64,000 bases of DNA, taken from the NCBI GenBank assembly GCA_031549665.1, contig JAVBPJ010000002.1, positions 62,001 to 126,000 on the forward strand, written 5' to 3'. The translations under genes were made by a program, and so were the position numbers. Source of the stretch: Rikenella sp031549665 (GTDB lineage Bacteria > Bacteroidota > Bacteroidia > Bacteroidales > Rikenellaceae). Below, piece by piece: positions 50,475 to 57,779 of the stretch; positions within the stretch are counted from its first letter, which is position 1; each line of letters opens with the position of its first letter. The notes under the pieces were generated by a model. The model searched no databases. It worked only from the letters and a program-made list of their open reading frames with translations, and was not told where the DNA came from.

Positions 50475-52208
50475 ATGAGATTAACTCAACAACTCAAAAA
50501 CTGTGGTCGGATTGCCGCCGTCGGCGCCATTTTGGCTACCGGGACGCTGGTGCCCCAACAGGCCGAAGCGCAACCGAAGAAACCGGAAAAACCGAACATC
50601 CTGGTCATTTTCGGAGACGACGTCGGAATCACCAACATAAGCGCCTACAGCAATGGGTTGATGGGCTACGAAACCCCCAACATCGACCGTTTGGCCAAAG
50701 AGGGGATCAAATTCCAGCACTACTACGGCGAACAGTCCTGCACCGCCGGGCGCGCCGCTTTCCTCACCGGACAGCACGGCATCCGCACCGGCCTGACCAA
50801 GGTGGGCTACCCGGGGGCCCCCATGGGACTCAGCCAGGAAGACCCCACCATCGGTACGTTCATGAAAAGCCTGGGATATGCCACCGGTCAGTTCGGTAAA
50901 AACCACGTGGGCGACCGCAACGAAACCCTGCCCACCGTAAACGGGTTCGACGAATTTTTCGGCAACCTCTACCACCTGAACGCCGAAGAGGAACCCGAAC
51001 TGCCCGACTATCCGAAAGACCCCGCCTACCTGGCCAAATTCGGCCCGCGCGGCGTACTGGACTGCAAAGCCTCCAACGTGGACGATCCGACGGTAGACCC
51101 GCGTTTCGGCAAGATCGGCAAGCAGGTCATCAAAGACACCGGCCCGCTCACCAAAAAACGGATGGAGACCATCGACGACGAAACCTCGGCCCGCGCCATT
51201 GACTTCATCACCCGCCAAACCGAGGCCGGCAAGCCCTTCTTCTGCTGGTTCAACTCGACCCGCATGCACCTGCGCACCCACGTTCGCGCAGAACACCGCG
51301 GCGTTTACCAGTACGGCGACAGCGAGTACATCGACGGAATGATCGAACACGACCTGACCATCGGCGACATCCTCAACGCCCTCGACAAACTGGGCATCGC
51401 CGACAACACCATTGTGGTCTACACCTCGGACAACGGCCCGCACATGAACAGCTGGCCCGACGGCGCCATGACCTGGTTCCGTTCGGAAAAGAACACCAAC
51501 TGGGAGGGCGCTTTCCGCGTTCCCTGCCTGGCACGCTGGCCCGGCCACATCGCCGCCGGAACCGTAACCAACGAACTGATGGCCCACAACGACTGGATTC
51601 CCACCCTGTGCAACGTCGCCGGCGATGCCAAGGTTGCGGAAAAATGCCTGACGGGCTACACCTACAACGGCAAGACCTACAAGGTACACCTGGACGGGTA
51701 TGACCAAACCAAATTCCTGACCAGCGTAACCGGATCGGCCGCCAACAACAACGGCGTGAAAAGCGCCCGCGACCTGTTCTTCTACTCGGACGACGACGGC
51801 ATGCTGGTAGGGCTGCGCAAAGGCCACATGAAGTACGTGTACGCCGAACAACGCCTGGAAGGAACCATGGGCGTGTGGGCCGAACCCTTCACCAAGCTGC
51901 GCATGCAAAAAACCTTCAACCTGATGCAGGACCCCTTCGAACGCGCCGACATCACCTCGAACACTTACTGGGACTGGACCCTGAACCAAATCGGAGCCGT
52001 ATACGGATCGATGGCCGACGTGGTGGCTTTCGTGGAATCGTTCGACAAATTCCCGCCGCGCTCCTTCCCGCCCAGTTTCGTTCCCTCCACGATCATGGAA
52101 CAGGAAAAGACCAAAATCAAGGCTACCCGCGCCCTGGAAAACTACGAGAACCGGATGCTTCCCAAGTCGATGGAATCGGGACAGCCCGCCGCTTCGCAGA
52201 AAAAGTAA
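50475..52208 (+). CDS. Exported arylsulfatase-type sulfatase
   Basis: The 577-residue protein has a signal peptide ending near AEAQP (about residue 33). The alkaline-phosphatase fold starts with NILVIFGDDVG, where Asp48 and Asp49 bind calcium. The modification site is Cys89 in CTAGR: C-x-A-x-R instead of the common C-x-P-x-R, a form that anSME accepts. Further ligand motifs are GQFGKNHVGD near residue 138 and TSDNGPHMNSW near residue 318. The substrate is probably a sulfated host or dietary glycan, but it cannot be assigned. It lies 60 bases after the chaperone-like gene and ends at a terminator. Confidence 0.92.
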   Translation: MRLTQQLKNCGRIAAVGAILATGTLVPQQAEAQPKKPEKPNILVIFGDDVGITNISAYSNGLMGYETPNIDRLAKEGIKFQHYYGEQSCTAGRAAFLTGQHGIRTGLTKVGYPGAPMGLSQEDPTIGTFMKSLGYATGQFGKNHVGDRNETLPTVNGFDEFFGNLYHLNAEEEPELPDYPKDPAYLAKFGPRGVLDCKASNVDDPTVDPRFGKIGKQVIKDTGPLTKKRMETIDDETSARAIDFITRQTEAGKPFFCWFNSTRMHLRTHVRAEHRGVYQYGDSEYIDGMIEHDLTIGDILNALDKLGIADNTIVVYTSDNGPHMNSWPDGAMTWFRSEKNTNWEGAFRVPCLARWPGHIAAGTVTNELMAHNDWIPTLCNVAGDAKVAEKCLTGYTYNGKTYKVHLDGYDQTKFLTSVTGSAANNNGVKSARDLFFYSDDDGMLVGLRKGHMKYVYAEQRLEGTMGVWAEPFTKLRMQKTFNLMQDPFERADITSNTYWDWTLNQIGAVYGSMADVVAFVESFDKFPPRSFPPSFVPSTIMEQEKTKIKATRALENYENRMLPKSMESGQPAASQKK

Positions 52209-52221
52209 CCCCCCGGGGTCG

Positions 52222-52254
52222 AAAGGCCGCCGCGACCGGTCGGCGGCCTTTTTC
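52222..52254 (+). terminator. Terminator after the sulfatase gene
   Basis: AAGGCCGCCG (52223-52232) pairs with CGGCGGCCTT (52241-52250), followed by TTT. It separates the sulfatase from the HAD gene, though leaky read-through is likely because no promoter box is seen in between. Confidence 0.82.
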
Positions 52255-52280
52255 CCCGACCCTTAATCCGATTAACCGTT

Positions 52281-53288
52281 ATGAAACGCCCCGTCTTACT
52301 CTCTATTTGCGCCCTGGTCGCCGTGGCCATCCTGTGGACACTGAGCGGATGCCAACCCGCCCGGACGCCTGAAAAACAGCCCCTGACCTCGTGGAACGAC
52401 GGCCCCGCCAAAGAGTCCATCGTCGGCTACGTAACCCGCGTAACCCAGCCCGGCGGCGAAGAATTCATCCCCGAAGCTGACCGGATCGCCGTTTTCGACA
52501 ACGACGGAACGCTGTGGTGCGAACAGCCCCTCTATTTCGAGATGGTCTATTCGCTCAAAGCCGCCGAAAGCCTCCTGGCCGCCCATCCGGAGCTGGCCAC
52601 AAAACCGGAACTGAAAGCCCTGACCGACCAGGCGCTTCTGGCCAAAGACCCCGAAAAGGGGATCGAAACCGCCTTTGTATTGACCCACGCCACCGAGGCC
52701 GAGGCCTTTGCCGAAAACGCCCGCGCGTGGCTGGACACGGCCGTGCATCCGCGTTTTCGGGCCAAGTATACCGAGCTGACCTACCGGCCCATGGTCGAAC
52801 TGCTCGACTACCTGCGCGAAAACGGATTCACGACCTACATCGTTTCGGGCGGCTCGTCGGCCTTTATCCGCCAGTTCAGCGATCCGGCCTACGGCATTCC
52901 GCCGCAACAGGTGGTCGGCACCATGCTCAAGGGAGCGTTCGTAGCCGAAGGAGGCCATTATCAGGTGGCTTATCTCCCCGAAATCTGGCACAACAACGAC
53001 AACGTGGGCAAACCGGTAGGCATTGAACAGCTCATCGGGAAACGCCCCGTGCTGGCCTTCGGCAATTCGGACGGAGACCTGCAAATGCTCCAGTACGCCT
53101 CGGGCAATTCCTACCCCAGCCTGTGCCTGTTGCTGCACCACACCGACGCCGAACGCGAGTATGCCTACGACAGCCTTTCGACCATCGGCACCCTGCGCAA
53201 GGCCCTCGTGGAGGGGCAACAAAAAGGATGGACCATCGTGGACATGAAAAACGACTGGAACCAGGTCTTCACGGGCCCGGCTCAATAG
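52281..53288 (+). CDS. HAD-superfamily phosphatase, lipoprotein
   Basis: The 335-residue protein has a lipoprotein signal peptide with the lipobox LSGC (Cys24), then a HAD fold: DNDGT with the nucleophile Asp73 and acid/base Asp75, a helical cap, the second motif VSGGSS near residue 190, and GNSDGDLQM near residue 255 that holds the magnesium. It resembles phosphoserine-phosphatase-type HADs but is anchored in the envelope, facing the periplasm or surface. It follows the sulfatase and may remove phosphate from the same glycans or from released products. The substrate is unknown. Confidence 0.85.
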   Translation: MKRPVLLSICALVAVAILWTLSGCQPARTPEKQPLTSWNDGPAKESIVGYVTRVTQPGGEEFIPEADRIAVFDNDGTLWCEQPLYFEMVYSLKAAESLLAAHPELATKPELKALTDQALLAKDPEKGIETAFVLTHATEAEAFAENARAWLDTAVHPRFRAKYTELTYRPMVELLDYLRENGFTTYIVSGGSSAFIRQFSDPAYGIPPQQVVGTMLKGAFVAEGGHYQVAYLPEIWHNNDNVGKPVGIEQLIGKRPVLAFGNSDGDLQMLQYASGNSYPSLCLLLHHTDAEREYAYDSLSTIGTLRKALVEGQQKGWTIVDMKNDWNQVFTGPAQ

Positions 53289-53315
53289 CCCCATCTCTGT
53301 TCTCGTTCAAGACAG

Positions 53316-53351
53316 AAAGGGCCTGCCGTCGTGGCGGGCCCTTTCGTTTTG
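53316..53351 (+). terminator. Terminator of the HAD gene
   Basis: AAAGGGCCTGCC (53316-53327) pairs with 53333-53344 over 12 bp (one G-T pair), followed by CGTTTTG. Confidence 0.8.
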
Positions 53352-53430
53352 TATGCGCCTCACTCAGGTTTTGCTTTGAGGCCGGGTGGCGGTTGTGCGG
53401 AAAACAACGCCCCGAAAACCAAATATTTCC

Positions 53431-53438
53431 TATCTTTG
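53431..53438 (+). promoter_or_regulatory. -7 promoter box of tRNA-Thr
   Basis: TATCTTTG lies 13 bases before the tRNA 5' end. Confidence 0.7.
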
Positions 53439-53450
53439 CACCGCCTGTTT

Positions 53451-53523
53451 GCCACAATAGCTCAGTCGGTAGAGCATTTCATTCGTAACGAAAAGGTCGC
53501 CAGTTCGAGCCTGGCTTGTGGCT
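53451..53523 (+). tRNA. tRNA-Thr (anticodon CGT)
   Basis: Acceptor GCCACAA pairs with TTGTGGC (53516-53522); discriminator T at 53523; D arm GCTC/GAGC; anticodon loop TTCGTAA gives CGU, reading ACG; T arm GCCAG/CTGGC with TTCGAGC. The anticodon stem TTTCA/CGAAA has an A-C mismatch at 31-39, next to the loop. CCA is not encoded. A strong hairpin follows at once. Confidence 0.93.
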
Positions 53524-53524
53524 C

Positions 53525-53567
53525 AAACGAAAGCAGCGCGGGGAGTTCCCCGCGCTGCTTTCGTTTG
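53525..53567. terminator. Long perfect hairpin after tRNA-Thr
   Basis: About 20 bp (53525-53544) pair perfectly with 53547-53566 around a GT loop. It lies between the tRNA and a convergent gene and can end both transcripts; there is only TTT at the 3' end. Confidence 0.78.
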
Positions 53568-53568
53568 A

Positions 53569-53970
53569 TCAGTAGGCGTACATGCGGCATGGCCACACTT
53601 CGAACCGGCCGTCGGGCAGGCGCAGGATCACCTCGTCGTTGTTCTGGAAAGGGCGTTTGCGACCCGCAGGAATCCGGAACGTCTTGTAGGGTTTCAACAC
53701 CACCTGTTTGAACCGTGCAACGGGTTGCCCCGTAGCATCCAGAATTTCGACGGAAATTCGAAACGTGGTGTCAGGCCGAGCGTTTGTGCCTAAAAATTCC
53801 AAGTCGCCTTGTTTGTTCGCCACATTGAAGGTTCCCCGAACGGGAAAATCCTTGCTGCTGGCCGCGGGGGGCAGATTTTTCGGAGGTTGGGGCGCGGGGC
53901 TATTCCCCCCGGCGACTCCCGTTGCCGCAAAGAGTGCCAGTAGCATTCCGTAAAAAGGGTTTCGTTTCAT
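53569..53970 (-). CDS. Small secreted protein, unknown function
   Basis: The 133-residue protein has a signal peptide (hydrophobic residues 8-20), a Pro-rich linker, and a beta-rich body with LEFLGTNARPDTTFRISVEIL and a C-terminal DGRFEVWPCRMYAY. No family is recognised. It lies downstream of the M43 protease genes on the same strand but behind their terminator, and no promoter box is visible, so it may depend on read-through. Its single late Cys could act in a disulfide or be unpaired. Confidence 0.65.
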   Translation of the reverse strand: MKRNPFYGMLLALFAATGVAGGNSPAPQPPKNLPPAASSKDFPVRGTFNVANKQGDLEFLGTNARPDTTFRISVEILDATGQPVARFKQVVLKPYKTFRIPAGRKRPFQNNDEVILRLPDGRFEVWPCRMYAY

Positions 53971-53980
53971 AGCGTGGAAA

Positions 53981-54015
53981 AATTAAAAAAACGTGCCGCA
54001 ACATGGCGGCACGTT
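53981..54015 (-). terminator. Terminator of M43 protease gene 1
   Basis: AACGTGCCGC (53990-53999) pairs with 54006-54015 around AACATG; on the minus strand a T run follows (complement of 53981-53989). The same hairpin occurs after protease gene 2. Confidence 0.85.
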
Positions 54016-54026
54016 ACAAAAAGAGG

Positions 54027-55097
54027 TTATGGTCGTATCTGGACGTTTGGCGCCACGCGCGAACAATCGGTAATCAAGGGCTCGGGGGCCGGGCCAAGCG
54101 GCACCTCCGAAACGCTCTTCACCAAATCGGCCGCAACGGCGGCAGGGCGGGGAATCAGCGGCGAATAGTCGATTACCTGAGTTATCCGGGCGGCCTGCTG
54201 CGCCGTGAAGTTGGTGTAATCGCTCATGTAATAGTCCATCACATTGGAAGAGCGGTAAACGGGATCGCCGTCGCAGGGAGTCCGCATAAAGAGCTCCTGA
54301 TAGACATCGTAAGGCATGCCGCCACCGTGAGAAGATCTAATCGCATCGTAATGGGCCTGGTAGGAAATTCGGTCGTATTTAGGGGTATCGGAGCAGAAAT
54401 CATCGTCGGAGTCGCGGGGATAGTCGGTGCAACTCGCCTGGCTTCTTTCGCCGAAAGCATGGTACAGTCCCAGGTAATGCCCCATCTCGTGAACAAACGT
54501 AGTCACGCCGTAGTCCGTCTGGAAAGAAACGTTACTCAAACACATTCCGTGCATATTATAAGGAAGGGAGGTAAGGTATTGGTCGGCAATTCTAAGGCCC
54601 GGAATTGCGTGCGACGACGTTACATAGGAGTACACCGACCTCCCCCCTGCATCATCCGAAATTCCGAATATCCATACATTGATATAGCGGTTTGGATCCC
54701 AGAAAATCGGCCTGTTTTTGGCGTCGCTGTGACTTGACTGTAAGAAATCCTGCGAACTCATACTGGCCGAACCTGCATACTGGACCCGGTGGATGCCGGG
54801 TTCGGTCAATCGATGCCCGTCGGGATCGTGCGTGGCCAACACGAACGTAATATCAATCGGGGAGCTTCCCGCAGCGGGGAACAGCGTGCCGGCGTAGAAC
54901 TGGTTTAACTTGCCGAACTGCGTATTGATGATGGATTGACTGGGGTTTTGCAGCCCGTCGCTCTCTGTTTCGTACAATACGTGAATGATCACCGGCAGGG
55001 TACCTTCTTCAATGGGCGGGGGAGGAGGACCCTGGGGATCATCCCCGCAAGCCACCATTCCAAAACAGACCAGGCAAAGAAGAGCGATTTTTTTCAT
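54027..55097 (-). CDS. M43-type zinc metalloprotease lipoprotein (1)
   Basis: The 356-residue protein has a lipoprotein signal peptide (VACGD, Cys near residue 17), a short proline run, and a metzincin catalytic domain: HEMGHYLGLYH near residue 202 (HExxHxxGxxH zinc site) and the Met-turn NVMDYYMSD near residue 292. Four Cys residues around CTDYP and CSDTP resemble the disulfides of pappalysin/cytophagalysin proteases. It should be a surface or periplasmic protease. It is a tandem paralogue of the next gene, about 60 percent identical by eye, including the signal peptide and the C-terminal LVKSVSE.PLGPAP segment. Confidence 0.9.
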   Translation of the reverse strand: MKKIALLCLVCFGMVACGDDPQGPPPPPIEEGTLPVIIHVLYETESDGLQNPSQSIINTQFGKLNQFYAGTLFPAAGSSPIDITFVLATHDPDGHRLTEPGIHRVQYAGSASMSSQDFLQSSHSDAKNRPIFWDPNRYINVWIFGISDDAGGRSVYSYVTSSHAIPGLRIADQYLTSLPYNMHGMCLSNVSFQTDYGVTTFVHEMGHYLGLYHAFGERSQASCTDYPRDSDDDFCSDTPKYDRISYQAHYDAIRSSHGGGMPYDVYQELFMRTPCDGDPVYRSSNVMDYYMSDYTNFTAQQAARITQVIDYSPLIPRPAAVAADLVKSVSEVPLGPAPEPLITDCSRVAPNVQIRP

Positions 55098-55130
55098 GGT
55101 AATTTAGGGAGTTGGTGGGTTGCCTGGAGG

Positions 55131-55138
55131 TAAAGATA
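55131..55138 (-). promoter_or_regulatory. -7-like promoter box of M43 gene 1
   Basis: The minus strand reads TATCTTTA, one base off consensus, 33 bases before the ATG at 55097. The identical octamer precedes M43 gene 2. Confidence 0.5.
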
Positions 55139-55282
55139 GACCTTTTCTACAAAATCCCGCACGAATTCCCCTCAATTTGAGCCCTGTCGGCAGATTTACC
55201 CTGCAGTCAACGGTATTCTCCGTCCCTTGTTGCGGAGTCGCAGATTTTCAAAAGAGGGTCGCTCCACAACACGGAGAGGAGA

Positions 55283-55313
55283 TACAAAACGTGCCGCAAC
55301 ATGGCGGCACGTT
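55283..55313 (-). terminator. Terminator of M43 protease gene 2
   Basis: The same stem as at 53990-54015 (AACGTGCCGC, loop AACATG) lies at 55288-55313, with a weaker T-rich tail. The duplication carried its terminator along. Confidence 0.78.
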
Positions 55314-55329
55314 CTAATAAAGAAAGCGG

Positions 55330-56424
55330 CTATTGCTGTACCTGGACAGTCGGCCCCATGGGCGGGCAGACGATGATCACGGGGTCGGGAGCGGGTCCGA
55401 GCGGAATCTCCGAAACGCTCTTCACCAAATCGGTCGCGGCGGCGGGCGAGCGGGGAATCAGCGGCGAATAGTCCATCACCTGAACCACCCGGGCGGCTTG
55501 TTCCGGCGTGAATTTGTTGCGGTCGCTCATGTAGTAGTCCATCACATTGGTCGAGCGGTAGACGGGGTCGCCGTCGCAGGGAGTCCGCGTGAAGAGCTCG
55601 TTGTAAATATCTGGGGGCAAGACATTTCCGTGAGTGGCTATCGTCGCATCAAAATGGATCTGGTAGGCAGGCCGGTCGTACTTGGGGGTGTCGGAGCAGT
55701 AATCGTCGCCGTTATCGCTGGGATAGGCGGCGCAATTCGCCTTGCTCCCCTCGCCAAAGGCATGGAACAGCCCCAGGTAATGCCCCATCTCGTGGACAAA
55801 CGTAAGATAACTTTCGCCTGCCGAGAAATAGCTGTTATTCAAGCACAGGCCCCACATGGTGGTCGGGAGGGAGGTAAGGTACTGATCGGCAGTCGGAAGG
55901 CCCGGTATTCCGTGCCCCGAAGTCGAATAGGGGAGTACCGATATTCCTCCTACGGTGGCCTCGGCCTCGGAGAATCCGAATATCCACACGTTGATGTAAC
56001 GATTGGGGTTCCAGAAAATGGGCTTGTTCTTAACGCTGTTGTTGGATTCTCTCGTCAGGAAGTTCCCCGCATTCATGCCGACGGAACCCGGGTACTGGAC
56101 CCTGTGGATACCGGGTTCGGCCAACGCAGTTCCATTGGGGTCGTGGGTGGCCAGCGTGAACGTAACATCGATCGCGGTGCTGCCCGCAGCGGGGAACAGC
56201 GTGGCGGCGTAGAACTGGTTCAATTTGTTGAACTGCGTGTTGATGGTGAACTGACTGGGGTTTTGTTGCGCGTTGCTCTCCGTTTCGTACAGTACGTGGA
56301 AAACCACCGGCAGGGTTCCTTCCGGAATGGGAGGCGGAGGCGGAGGCGGAGGAGGTCCCTGGGGATCGTCCCCGCAAGCGATCATTCCGAAGCAGACCAG
56401 GCAAAGAAGAGCTAATTTTTTCAT
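55330..56424 (-). CDS. M43-type zinc metalloprotease lipoprotein (2)
   Basis: The 364-residue paralogue of the preceding protease has the same lipoprotein signal (IACGD), zinc site HEMGHYLGLFH near residue 210 and Met-turn NVMDYYMSD. It differs by a longer run of nine prolines after GP, encoded by a GGC-GGA hexamer repeated several times (minus strand GCCTCC; 56325-56354), and by short inserts. The two copies have diverged most in the middle (HDPNGTALAEPGIH against HDPDGHRLTEPGIH and the following loop), which may alter substrate choice. Each copy has its own promoter-like box and terminator, so they are separate transcription units. Confidence 0.9.
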   Translation of the reverse strand: MKKLALLCLVCFGMIACGDDPQGPPPPPPPPPIPEGTLPVVFHVLYETESNAQQNPSQFTINTQFNKLNQFYAATLFPAAGSTAIDVTFTLATHDPNGTALAEPGIHRVQYPGSVGMNAGNFLTRESNNSVKNKPIFWNPNRYINVWIFGFSEAEATVGGISVLPYSTSGHGIPGLPTADQYLTSLPTTMWGLCLNNSYFSAGESYLTFVHEMGHYLGLFHAFGEGSKANCAAYPSDNGDDYCSDTPKYDRPAYQIHFDATIATHGNVLPPDIYNELFTRTPCDGDPVYRSTNVMDYYMSDRNKFTPEQAARVVQVMDYSPLIPRSPAAATDLVKSVSEIPLGPAPDPVIIVCPPMGPTVQVQQ

Positions 56425-56458
56425 AGGAATTTTAAAAGGGTTAGCACAATGTTCGGGA

Positions 56459-56466
56459 TAAAGATA
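56459..56466 (-). promoter_or_regulatory. -7-like promoter box of M43 gene 2
   Basis: The minus strand reads TATCTTTA, 34 bases before the ATG at 56424, matching the box of the paralogue. Confidence 0.5.
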
Positions 56467-56497
56467 GAAAATTCTTGCAAAATTCCGCGTAAGTTCC

Positions 56498-57706
56498 CTA
56501 AAATTTGAACCTTGCCAGCAGGGTTACCCGGTGGTCGAACGTATTCAGCGTTTCGCCTTCAGGCCGGTATTGATCGTCGAATGCCTGCGCCCAACCCGCC
56601 ATGCTGTACATGTATTCCAGGCCGAACGAGAGGTTTTTGTGGTGAAACCAGGCCCGGGGTGCGACGCGCGAGATGAAGTTGACGCCCTGCTCGGGAAGCA
56701 CGGCCCGCGTGAGGTCGACATCCTCCTGGGAGCCAAGGTTCCGTTCGATCCCCAAAAAGAGACCGCCCTGAAAACCGTGGAACAGGGGGGTGTCGAAGTC
56801 GAGCCACCCGGCCACCGTTCCGATGGTCGAATAATCGTAATCGTCGCGTGTGTCGTCCTTCAGGGGGGCGTATCCGCCCATCATCGAGAGTTGCGAGAGG
56901 TCTTGTCCCCAGATTCCGTAGAGCCGCAGGGTGTAACCTTTATCGAACACGTAGCCGGCAAAGGCCTCGGCATTGAACGCTCCCACGCGACGGTAGGTGG
57001 GTTCGTCCGCCGCGGTAACGGTGCGGGGGCGGATCGACTTGTAGCCGGCCCCTATGCCGAAAAAGAGCTGTTTGGGATCGCCCCACGAGAATTTCACCTG
57101 CAGGTCGGGCAACAGGCCGTTCTCCTGCGCCACCCGCTGCGCGCCCGTGAAGAATCCGGCGGCCATCGACAACTTCAACTGATCGCCCAGTTGTTGCGTG
57201 TAACGGATCTGGGGCATCCGGCAAAGCGGGTTGATCGGGCTCCCTCCCGCGTAGGAGACCGTGTTGGGGCCCAGTTCGGTGGCAATGGACAGGTGGTCGG
57301 TTTGCCCCAGCAGCAGTTCGCTGCCCTCCCAGGCAACGGCCATGTAGGCGTGGCGCAGGCGGATCATGCTGAAGGTGGCGTCGGAGGTTCCCATGAAGTC
57401 GGTTTCGACAAAACCGCGCCCCACTCCGCCCAATATATCAGGCACTTGCAGCGTGGCGTTCAACCGCGACGAGGCCACGCCCAAGTGGGCCGACGGGCTG
57501 AAATTGAGGTCTTTCCCCGAGGGGCTGAAGTCGGGAGCCAGGGGGTAGAAGTAATAGAGGCCGTTGTTTTTGGTTTTCGAAACGTAGGTGTCCACGGCGC
57601 CGATCATTTCGACCCGACCGCCGAATTTGAGGGTCGGCTTCTCCTGCTGGGCCGTGGCCGAAACCGCGAACACTCCGAGCAGGCAACCGAACAATGCTTT
57701 TTTCAT
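56498..57706 (-). CDS. Outer-membrane porin-like beta-barrel protein
   Basis: The 402-residue protein starts at 57706, after its promoter; the open frame above it runs antisense into uvrB. It has a signal peptide ending at SATAQQ (about residue 20), then many short amphipathic strands (LKFGGRVEMIGAVDTY; SMIRLRHAYMAVAWEG; LRLYGIWGQDL), ending in VTLLARFKF with a terminal Phe, the outer-membrane insertion signal. The pattern resembles DcaP-type trimeric porins of Gram-negative bacteria. The solute is unknown. It shares a perfectly palindromic promoter region with uvrB. Confidence 0.83.
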   Translation of the reverse strand: MKKALFGCLLGVFAVSATAQQEKPTLKFGGRVEMIGAVDTYVSKTKNNGLYYFYPLAPDFSPSGKDLNFSPSAHLGVASSRLNATLQVPDILGGVGRGFVETDFMGTSDATFSMIRLRHAYMAVAWEGSELLLGQTDHLSIATELGPNTVSYAGGSPINPLCRMPQIRYTQQLGDQLKLSMAAGFFTGAQRVAQENGLLPDLQVKFSWGDPKQLFFGIGAGYKSIRPRTVTAADEPTYRRVGAFNAEAFAGYVFDKGYTLRLYGIWGQDLSQLSMMGGYAPLKDDTRDDYDYSTIGTVAGWLDFDTPLFHGFQGGLFLGIERNLGSQEDVDLTRAVLPEQGVNFISRVAPRAWFHHKNLSFGLEYMYSMAGWAQAFDDQYRPEGETLNTFDHRVTLLARFKF

Positions 57707-57734
57707 AACAAATGGGTGATTGTAGATTGTGTCA

Positions 57735-57742
57735 CAAAAGTA
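57735..57742 (-). promoter_or_regulatory. -7 promoter box of the porin gene
   Basis: The minus strand reads TACTTTTG, 28 bases before the ATG at 57706. It directly abuts the plus-strand box at 57743-57750 inside a 22-base perfect palindrome (57732-57753). Confidence 0.65.
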
Positions 57743-57750
57743 TACTTTTG
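57743..57750 (+). promoter_or_regulatory. -7 promoter box of uvrB
   Basis: TACTTTTG lies 30 bases before the uvrB ATG. Because it abuts the opposing box, one RNA polymerase would block the other. Confidence 0.65.
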
Positions 57751-57779
57751 TGAGGAACTTTGGGCAATTTTTGTCAACG

